From assembly GCA_030015575.1 (NCBI GenBank), contig JASDDO010000019.1, positions 515,192,986 through 515,256,985 on the forward strand: a stretch of DNA of 64,000 nt, read 5' to 3'. Position 1 is the first letter of the stretch, and each line of letters starts with the position of its first letter. The stretch is from Agapanthus africanus. Taxonomy: Eukaryota > Streptophyta > Magnoliopsida > Asparagales > Amaryllidaceae. The position numbers and the translations under genes were made by a program. This document shows positions 56,752 through 64,000 of this stretch, piece by piece. Below the pieces are notes generated by a model. It made no database searches. It saw nothing but the letters and a program-made list of their open reading frames with translations, and was not told the origin of the DNA.

Positions 56752-58951
56752 TGTTAGTTATTTGTATGCCCTAGACGCCATTACTGTACAAACGATGTAT
56801 ATTGTAGTGGATGCTTGGACATATATAGGGAGGACTTTCTTGCTCGACATGATAGTATGCTATCTGGTTGCACTTTATCTTAACATGTACTCTGATTGTC
56901 TCTATGTTACATGTTGATAAAGCCCTTAGGATGTGTACTTGACTATCAGGACTATGATGCAGATCATACTAGTGGAGACAGAGTAGTCGCTAAGTACATT
57001 CTTCAAATGTTCATAGTCGTAGGTGTATCGAGACAGGGCATCGATATACCAGAGTAGACTAGCGTATAGCTTCTCGACCCATATAGATAGGTGATGGATG
57101 ATCCCAAATCCGTTGGTGTTTGACATCAGAGACAGTATATGGGTGCTCAGTGGAGACTGGGTACACTGGACGGACTAGCCGAGAACTCCCAGATGGTATT
57201 ATACCTCACGTCAGATGGAAGTTCTCTGGTGACAGTGGTAGAGGTTAGTCTGTAGACCCGAGATCGTCATAGAGTCTTGTGTGATTCCCACTTTGCTTTG
57301 ATTTCTACCTTACCACGTTCAAGAAAACGTGCAAAACGGTGGCTTTTGGGTACAGTCCCGAGTCACATAGAGGCAATGAGCGATAAGAGGGGTTTCGTCT
57401 CTCCCGGTATTGGGAGTTGATGTTGCGCTGTGCTCGATTGGATATAACAGGAAGTCCTTGGCCAAGGCTGCTTCAGAGATATACTGGTAAGTGTTATCAG
57501 TAGCTTCTTGACCCGTTATGAGCCTCATATCGACACGACTTACCGAGTTACTGGGGTGTGACGTTTACCACCCCTAGACGAAATATGCGACATATAAGAC
57601 GAAGAGACCGGACTGTACGGTAGTGCTACTGATTGGATTCGCGGGAGTGTGAGCAAGCTTACTTGTTGATCTTCTGATCGCTCAATACCCGGGTGGCCGT
57701 TACGTTTAGCAGACTGCATGCGGCTTGTGGGTGTCTGATATGATCATCACCTACGGCCGGCGTATTGACGAGTCTTTAGAGTCCTACACAGAGGTTTCCT
57801 GGCTCAAGCGAAACGGAGTTGGAGCACATATGTGATATGTGCGGGACCGAGATTGATACGATATGAGATATCATATTCTATTCTCGTGATATGAGATATC
57901 GGTCGATTATATATGATATAGCCGGGTTATCGGATCAAGTGTTGATTCGATAAGTTGATTCATATGATATTAGTCGGTTATAGGTGATATAGCCGGATTA
58001 TTAAATCAAAATTTGATTTAAGAATCTAATGTATAATTATATATTTGATATATTACATTACATTAACTAGTATTACCTCACTTATGATTTCTTTTCTCAC
58101 TTTGGATACATTGATGTATATGTGATTATGTTAAATGTATCAAGCTAGGTTACAAATGCAACTAGGGTTATTAAGAGTTAAACCATGCTAGGGTTAAGAT
58201 TAGGGTTTTATATTTATCATTAAGTTATTAAAAATTGTGGATTTTATCATGGTTGATATTTGTTGAAAGCTCGTAGAAGCTTGTAAGAATCTTTGACTTT
58301 GTCCACTCTTTTGTCAAGCTTAGGATATTTATTTAACCCAACCCTTTAACCCATGACCATGGTTAACTCTCTACAAGGGTTAAGCATGACATTCTTAACC
58401 CTTGGTTGCATTTTTAACCTTAAAATATAATTCATTCACTCTTGAGATAATTCTTCATCTTCTTCATGAGCTCAAAGAGAAAAGAGTTTTCTAGTGTTTG
58501 AGTTTGTGATGAAAACTTGTGAGAATATGAAATCTAAAGTGAGCCCACTTCCTACTTCATCATCCTCTACTACTTTCCATTTAGTATAGGGTGTGTGCTT
58601 CACTAATTCCACAATTAGTGAAGAGATAGCTTGGGTTAGTGTCTCCTCGACGTAAATCATTTTCGGCCTCGAAGAGTTCGAAACAAGCATGTTCGTTTCT
58701 TCATGGGAGCCTTTCTAGAGTCCGGAGTTCACGATCGCAGCGAAAGGACAACTACACAGAGCTATTCAAGTGAAGGACCGGTCTACAAAGGTTTTATTTT
58801 TTACTCACTTAGGATGTAAAGTGTTTACATATGTTATTCTGTCGATTTCTAGTTAACGATTCTCAGTTAGGGTTAGCTAAAACGGCAAATTTTTGAATTT
58901 GGCATGGACGATGCCTCTCGAAACCTTGCTACTGTTTTAGGTAACCCTTCA
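56752..58951 (+). repeat. 5' LTR of Cop-B3
   Basis: 2,200 bp, tgttagttatttgtatgcc...cccttca, followed one base later by the PBS. It is similar throughout to 37843-40039, except for the last ~150 bp, which match Cop-B2 better. Confidence 0.93.
57824..58135 (+). promoter_or_regulatory. TGTGA-loop hairpin array, Cop-B3
   Basis: Decayed version of the array at 506-866: the first stem gcacata/tatgtgc is perfect; later ones carry mismatches. Confidence 0.5.
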
Positions 58952-58952
58952 G

Positions 58953-58965
58953 TGGTATCAGAGCC
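58953..58965 (+). other. Primer binding site, Cop-B3
   Basis: tggtatcagagcc, one base after the LTR. Confidence 0.92.
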
Positions 58966-59483
58966 ATACTAGAAATTTAGACGGATTTTTTAAGAATTAC
59001 GAAACCGAAACAACTCCGAAACTTGCAACGCGAAACCCTAGTTTTTGTCGTTTTTAAATGTTGTTCAAAAAAAGTTTTAAACAAGTACAGAATGATGTAT
59101 GAGATATATCAAGAACACTATGAAAATTTCAGGGGGTTTGACGATTTTTTGGCCGGCCACCATATACCTGATCTCGGCCAAAACCGAGCACCCCCCTGAA
59201 AATTTTTGTATGTTCCAGAGACTTGGTTTTGATGTTCCAAGTGTTGTTTGTTTTTGCTAATTTTGCATGTGATATAATCTTACACTATAAACAATTCGGA
59301 GTGTTTCGTATTCGTAGTTTTAACATTATTTCGGGTTATTCACATGTTGTCTAGACGAAATTAAAAAGTTCGATCGAATGTCAAAAACCCATTTTTCTAA
59401 GTTTAACGTATTTGGAAAAACATGCAAGTGATCCTATAAACCCTCTAGAAGAATGAAACCCTAACTCGACTTTTTTGGAACGC

Positions 59484-59520
59484 GGAACTGCTGTCAAACC
59501 CTAGGGTTTGCCGTAGTTCC
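59484..59520 (+). other. Leader hairpin, Cop-B3
   Basis: ggaactgctgtcaaaccc faces gggtttgccgtagttcc with a few mismatches. The apex aaaccctagggttt is fully self-complementary. It aligns with a weaker hairpin of Cop-B1 near 2185-2240, so its register differs from the hairpins at about 205 nt. Confidence 0.5.
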
Positions 59521-60501
59521 GTGGCGATATAAGTGAGGCTTGGGTTTGCCTTTCTACAGCTGGTGCATAGGTACTGTGGCATATTCTGGGTATTATTAAA
59601 ACTGTGCTCAAGTGTTGAATTGTTGGGAAATTGTGGGACTTTGATGAATCGATCGAAAAGTTTAACGTCGTCCAGATATTATATGATGGGATACAATATT
59701 TAGAATCCATAAAAGTAGTTATGAGATAACTAATTTGAATGCTATAAATCTAGAAATTTAGTCTCGTTTGATCGGTTGCTACGGGATTTTGATGAGATCA
59801 AAAGTCCGTCGCAATCACGTAGCGTACGCGGATAATCGCCGGGTAAACTTAATAGATAGCCACACCCCATAGCCCCGACTAAGTGACTGTAGGAGAACCC
59901 CGTCGCCAAAAGTATCCGTTCGGATGCTCACGGCAGCAGTGTTCCGTCTTAGTGCACTTTGTCTACGGCATCGGGGGGTGCGGCCGTCTACTGAAGTTTC
60001 CGACGAGCATTCGATCAGGATGTCGGGAATCTTGTTGAATTGTTCGACAAGATATTAAAAGGTGTTTTCAATATCGAGAATAAAATGCGGGGCTTATAAT
60101 TGTTTGGCATGTGATGTCTAAGGAATTCATTTGGTTAGGCATGTGATGTCTAAGGTGGTTGCAGATTCTAACTGTTTTAGTTTTTCACTTTCTTTTCTGC
60201 GACCGTAAGTGTAATATGTGGTGTATCGCCGGTTTCGGTGCTATATGTCAACGACAACTGGGATACGCATATTTACTTACGTTGATGACATATGATGTTA
60301 TGTGTTGCTGGGATATGTTATATTGGATCGTCGTGTTTGAATAGCCGGGGGTTTTATATGAGATGAGAGTTTTTCATTTTCATTCATGTAAAATTCATTG
60401 TATGTAATATTCTTTTATTGGGGTACTTCCGGGTTGAGGATGATGTCACTATTGTATATTATTTACTTTTCCGCATTAGGATAGACCCAAGGCGGGGAGC
60501 A

Positions 60502-60589
60502 CAAGTAACCGGGTTCTATGGTCCAGTGGGAGACCATCTCAAGGAGTTGAGACCGGGTCTCCTAACTCTAGAATTGGTAGGGTTGTTTG
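60502..60589 (+). other. Branched leader domain, Cop-B3
   Basis: Closing helix caagtaacc/ggttgtttg (two wobbles, no mismatch), and inner hairpin tctcaa/ttgaga around ggag. Confidence 0.6.
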
Positions 60590-61031
60590 CCGCTCTCGTA
60601 GGGGCTACGGATGTGGGATTGGCTATTCATCACGTCTGTAGAATCCGTGTTTTATACAGGTTTAATTTAAAACCCAGAAATCCTAGTATATCCAATATTT
60701 CATATGTTTTATTCTGCTGCGATATCTGTGATGTGATCATTTAACATATTGATGAGATAGATACTGGATATAGTATATGTGATATATTATATAGACGTTG
60801 CTTATGTTTTACACCCGCACTAGCACTGCCCTGCTCTGCCGTTAGTTACCTAACCTAATGGTGCGTGAGGTGACATCGAGGCGAATGTGGATGGCATAAG
60901 CGTACGCTGTATTTATCTGTGATGTTTAGGTAACTTAAAATGATGGGACTTCATTAATGAGATTAATAAAACTAAAAGAAACCTAAAGATGTTGTAGAAA
61001 CTTGTCTCGAAAACTGGTAGCTCTAGTTCTT

Positions 61032-61275
61032 GCTTTGCATGGCGGTATTCCTTGTAGAATATCCAGCACCTTATTCGATAAGGAAAGAGCCGAGATCTCT
61101 TCACCGGGAGTGACCTCTTTAGCAATAACTGGTAGATGCTACAACCCTCGGTTTTTTCTTTTGATTGCTTTTCTAGTTTTTGCTTTGCATAGTGGTATTG
61201 TGAATATCCTGCGCCTTATTCGATAAGGAAAGAGCCGAGATCCCTTCACCGGGAGTGACCTCTTAAGCGAAACTA
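61032..61275 (+). repeat. Duplicated leader module, Cop-B3
   Basis: Copies at about 61032-61129 and 61183-61275. Both have the perfect hairpin ccttat-tcg-ataagg or cgccttattcgataagg and the gagatc.cttcaccgggag segment. Confidence 0.65.
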
Positions 61276-61408
61276 GCAAAGGCCTAAAAAACACTCCATT
61301 TTAAATTATTTGATTCTACAACGATATCAAGTTCATTACGCAAAAAGTTTTCTTAAAAACCTGTCATAGCCCTCCGGCATTTCAGATAAGTACTTCATAG
61401 TATTTGTG

Positions 61409-61615
61409 CTGCGTTTGTTGGCTTTCGTCAAGGCGTAGTGTGCGGTAGCTATTTATACTTATTTGCATAAGCATATGATGCGATTGAGTTTGGGTACTTG
61501 TGCGACTTTGTTGGCCTCCGTCAAGGGTCGTGCGGGTGGGTTTAATTCAATCAAGAAATGACGGGTTGAACTTGACTAGTAGCCTATGGTTTGTTGGCTT
61601 TCGTCAAGGTCATAG
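61409..61615 (+). other. Triple TTGGC/GTCAA hairpin set, Cop-B3
   Basis: Hairpins at 61409-61438 (ctgcg/cgtag, one wobble), 61503-61530 (cgac/gtcg) and 61584-61615 (ctatg/catag). Loops are TTTC, CTCC, TTTC. Confidence 0.63.
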
Positions 61616-61789
61616 GAGGTTAGGGGTAAAAATATTATTGGGAATTTCAAGTGTTGCAATTTGCAATGAGATTGCATACCTCCTATGAGATAGTTGGATC
61701 CCAATACCCACTGCGAGTAAGAGTTACTCATGGGAGAGTTTTACACATTACAATTAGCCGATCAAGTAGGTGTCTAGAAAGGTGTTAAC

Positions 61790-61847
61790 GGGGTTACACC
61801 CCTGAGAAAACGAGGTTTATTTTAATTAGGTCCGTGCAAAAGCACGG
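61790..61847 (+). other. Two small leader stems, Cop-B3
   Basis: ggggt-tac-acccc (61790-61802) and ccgtgc-aaaa-gcacgg (61832-61847), both perfect; both differ from their Cop-A2 and Cop-B1 counterparts at paired positions. Confidence 0.52.
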
Positions 61848-62059
61848 GGAACCTCCCTCAAAGTACCCGCACTGGTCTGGCCGAAAGATTGGCGAACTTG
61901 TAGGGTGTAATTAATCCCGGCTAGTCTTTCCTTTTAGGGTTTGAAGGAAGATTTGACTAAAACAGTAGGAGCCATCCTGATTAGATAAATTAATAACCAA
62001 TTTAATCTTGCAAGAGCATACGCTGAGTGTTTTCTTCTCTCTCTCTCCAGGTAGAGACC

Positions 62060-64000
62060 ATGTCACGCCTTAATCAAGATAATAATATGGATGTATTGAC
62101 CAAACCCGCTTATTATACTGAGTTAAGGAACGTTGGTCCCGCTCCAACTTATAATTGTTATAAGACCGAGCAGGAAATAGAGGATTACCAGGATTCCCGT
62201 ACCGTCCAAACAAAGAAAGTGCATGCCGATGCATCATCTTCGGGTGTGTTAATTATAGAGAACTGTTTCTCAATATCCTTTACGTCCTGGGTATGAGATA
62301 CCGGATCAGGATCCCGCATATGTAATCAGTTACATGGGCTACAGATAGGTAGAGAACTGAGAACAGGTGATAAAGTTTTAAGAGTTGGAAATGGTGCAAG
62401 TGTTGTAGCCAAGTTGTTGGCAGTTATCAACCTGTATTAACAAATAAGTTGATTCTGAACGAATGTTATTAGATACCGAACTTGATATACAACATCATAT
62501 CAGTCTCTTTATTTAGTAAAGAAGGATATAATTTTGTATTGATGGATAATGTTTTGAACATTTCCTATATCAAGAATTGATCAGTTCAGGAACGTTATCT
62601 AAAAGCATATACGTTCTAAATCAAACCACAGTTCTTAACGCACAGAACACACACAAGAGGAAGAGTTCAGAAATGAACGAATCCTTCTTGAGGCATTGTA
62701 GACTAGGTCATATCAATGCGACCCGACTAGCTAAGTTACATTTAGATGCATATTTAAATCAGTTTAAACTTACATCTTGTGAAACTTGCCAGTCATGTCA
62801 CAAAGATAAGATGACCATAGCTCCGTTTATTGGAAACAAAGAACGAGTCAATGAACTCTTGGGATTGATACATGATGATGTATGAAGGTCCCCTGTCTAC
62901 ACATGCTAGGACTGGTTCTTTGTACTTCATTACATTCACTGATGATCTCTCAAGATTCGGACATATGTTCCTGTTGAAACACAAGTCTGAAGCTTTTAAG
63001 AAATTCAAAGAATATATGTTAGAAGTAGAGAACCAAAATGGGTATAAGTATTATGTCCTTTTATGAGATCGAGGATGAGAATACTTGAGCATGGAATTCC
63101 TGGACTATTCTAAAGGAGAATGAGATTCTCTCTCAGAATTACTCCTCCGTATACACCACAGCACGTCGGTTTATCAGGGCGGAGCAATCGCACCCTATGT
63201 GTTATGGTGTGCTCTATGATGAGTACTGCTGAGTTGCCTATTTCCTTTTTGGGGGTTATGCACTTATGAAGCTGCATACCTATTGAATAGGGTTCCAATC
63301 AAATCAGGTGCCTACCACACCATATGTGATATGGTATGGGAAGAGCCCATCTCTTAAGGATATTAAGATTTGGGGTTGTCCGGCCTATGTCTAAAAGAAA
63401 AATCCAGACAAGCTCGAGGCAAGGTCAGTTCTTTGGAAGTTTGTTGGATATCCCAACCATTCGCAAGGGAATATCTTCTACCGCACTGAGGAGAAAAAGG
63501 TGTTTTGTTTTCTCAGCATACCACCTTTTGGAAAGGGAATTTCTTATGAAGAAATTAGTGGTCATGAGGTAGAACTGGAAGGAGTTCCAGCTATACAAAC
63601 TACAGCTGATGATTTGGTAGAACCGGAGGATTCAATAGCTCCCAACGAATCTCAGCCTCTCCACCGATCTGGTAGGGCTTCTAACCCACCTAAGAGATAC
63701 ATCGGTTTTCTCTATGATAGTGGGAACGCGAATTGTATCATGAGATGATGACCCAACTAGTTTCGAGCAGTCCATCAGGAGTGGGGACTCTGTGAGAATG
63801 GCTGGATGCTATGCGTTCTGAGATGGAATCCATATACACCAACAAAGTATGGACTTTGGTTGCTATATCCGAAGGGTTAAATCCCCATCAGGAGCAAGTA
63901 TATCTTGAGAAGATTACTTGGTGTACATGGAAAAGTTGAGACTTTCAAAGCTAAGACTAGTTGTAAAAGGTTCTCGTTATCGACCAGGTTTGGATAATGA
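62060..64000 (+). pseudogene. Copia gag-pol remnant of Cop-B3, most of gag deleted (runs off window)
   Basis: ATG 62060 follows the acceptor-like tract. It opens MSRLNQDNNMDVLTKPAYY and after 78 codons reaches the protease, where TGA 62294-62296 replaces the residue before DTGSGS. No gag core and no CCHC knuckle remain. GAG-pre-integrase is readable at 62577-62885 (HCRLGH...CQSCHKDK) and ends in TGA 62883-62885 in place of the DVCGP Cys. A shifted stretch brings TGA at 63121-63123, and the catalytic integrase Glu is Gly (63177-63179). RT N-terminus (EMESIYTNKVWTL-like) starts near 63820 and runs off the window. The first three stops and the Glu loss are shared with Cop-B1. Confidence 0.87.

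Larger units (their letters stand above)
58952..62059 (+). other. Long untranslated leader of Cop-B3
   Basis: 3.1 kb, colinear with Cop-B1: hairpin (59484-59520), branched domain (60502-60589), cgttag-type block (near 60838-60860, absent from Cop-B1), duplicated module (61032-61275), triple hairpins (61409-61615), two small stems (61790-61847), pyrimidine-CAG at 62050. Confidence 0.75.
56752..64000 (+). mobile_element. Cop-B3, family B copia element, 5' part
   Basis: Inserted in the Gyp-G 3' LTR after actac (its left TSD candidate; the right one is off-window). 5' LTR, PBS, 3.1-kb leader and decayed polyprotein up to the RT region at the window end. It is colinear with Cop-B1 and shares its disabling lesions. 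Confidence 0.92.

Noticed and set aside
59496-59509. Telomere-like aaaccctagggttt
   Set aside because: A single palindrome at the top of a leader hairpin, not a repeat array.

Overview
The window is plant nuclear DNA made almost entirely of nested LTR retrotransposons. I found no host gene, rRNA, tRNA gene or CRISPR array. The plant origin rests on Ty1/copia polyproteins (gag-protease-integrase-RT-RNase H in one frame), primer-binding sites matching the plant initiator tRNA-Met 3' end (tggtatcagagcc), and a Ty3/gypsy-type LTR element with TGTAACA...TGACA ends. Heavy nesting suggests a large, repeat-rich genome. The species cannot be named from this sequence.

Layout, by insertion layer. (1) The oldest element is a gypsy-type element, Gyp-G (50092-56751), with both LTRs broken. 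(2) A copia LTR of family B (Cop-B2, only its 3' end visible at 40040-40065 and 49969-50091) sits in the 5' LTR of Gyp-G. (3) Cop-B1 (before 1 to 40039) and the minus-strand Cop-D (40066-49963) both sit in the Cop-B2 LTR. (4) Cop-C (7468-37764, TSD gagta) is in the RNase H end of Cop-B1. (5) Cop-A1 (9026-29402, TSD ctayc) is in the 5' LTR of Cop-C. (6) Cop-A2 (10005-20335, TSD cagct) is in the 5' LTR of Cop-A1. Separately, Cop-B3 (56752 to beyond 64000) interrupts the 3' LTR of Gyp-G. Element names are mine.

Cop-A2 is youngest and nearly intact: its 1,316-residue frame is broken by one TGA. Cop-A1 keeps one frame with several stops. Cop-D, Cop-C, Cop-B1 and Cop-B3 are decayed. Cop-B1 and Cop-B3 are independent insertions, yet share a deletion of most of gag, the same stop codons, the same frameshift region and loss of the catalytic integrase Glu. 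They look like copies of a master that was already defective and moved in trans.

The most unusual feature is the 2-3 kb non-coding leader between PBS and gag, present in all six copia elements with leaders. It carries a succession of predicted RNA helices whose paired bases change together between families: a GC-rich hairpin about 205 nt after the LTR in four elements, a multi-branched domain closed by a long-range helix, and three hairpins with stem TTGGC/GTCAA around a variable 4-nt loop. A polypyrimidine-AG resembling a 3' splice site ends the leader just before the gag ATG, and an AG/GTATAA-like donor lies near the LTR 3' end. This suggests, but does not prove, a spliced mRNA distinct from genomic RNA. 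The LTRs add W-box clusters (family A) and an array of hairpins sharing a TGTGA loop (family B). All alignments were made by eye.
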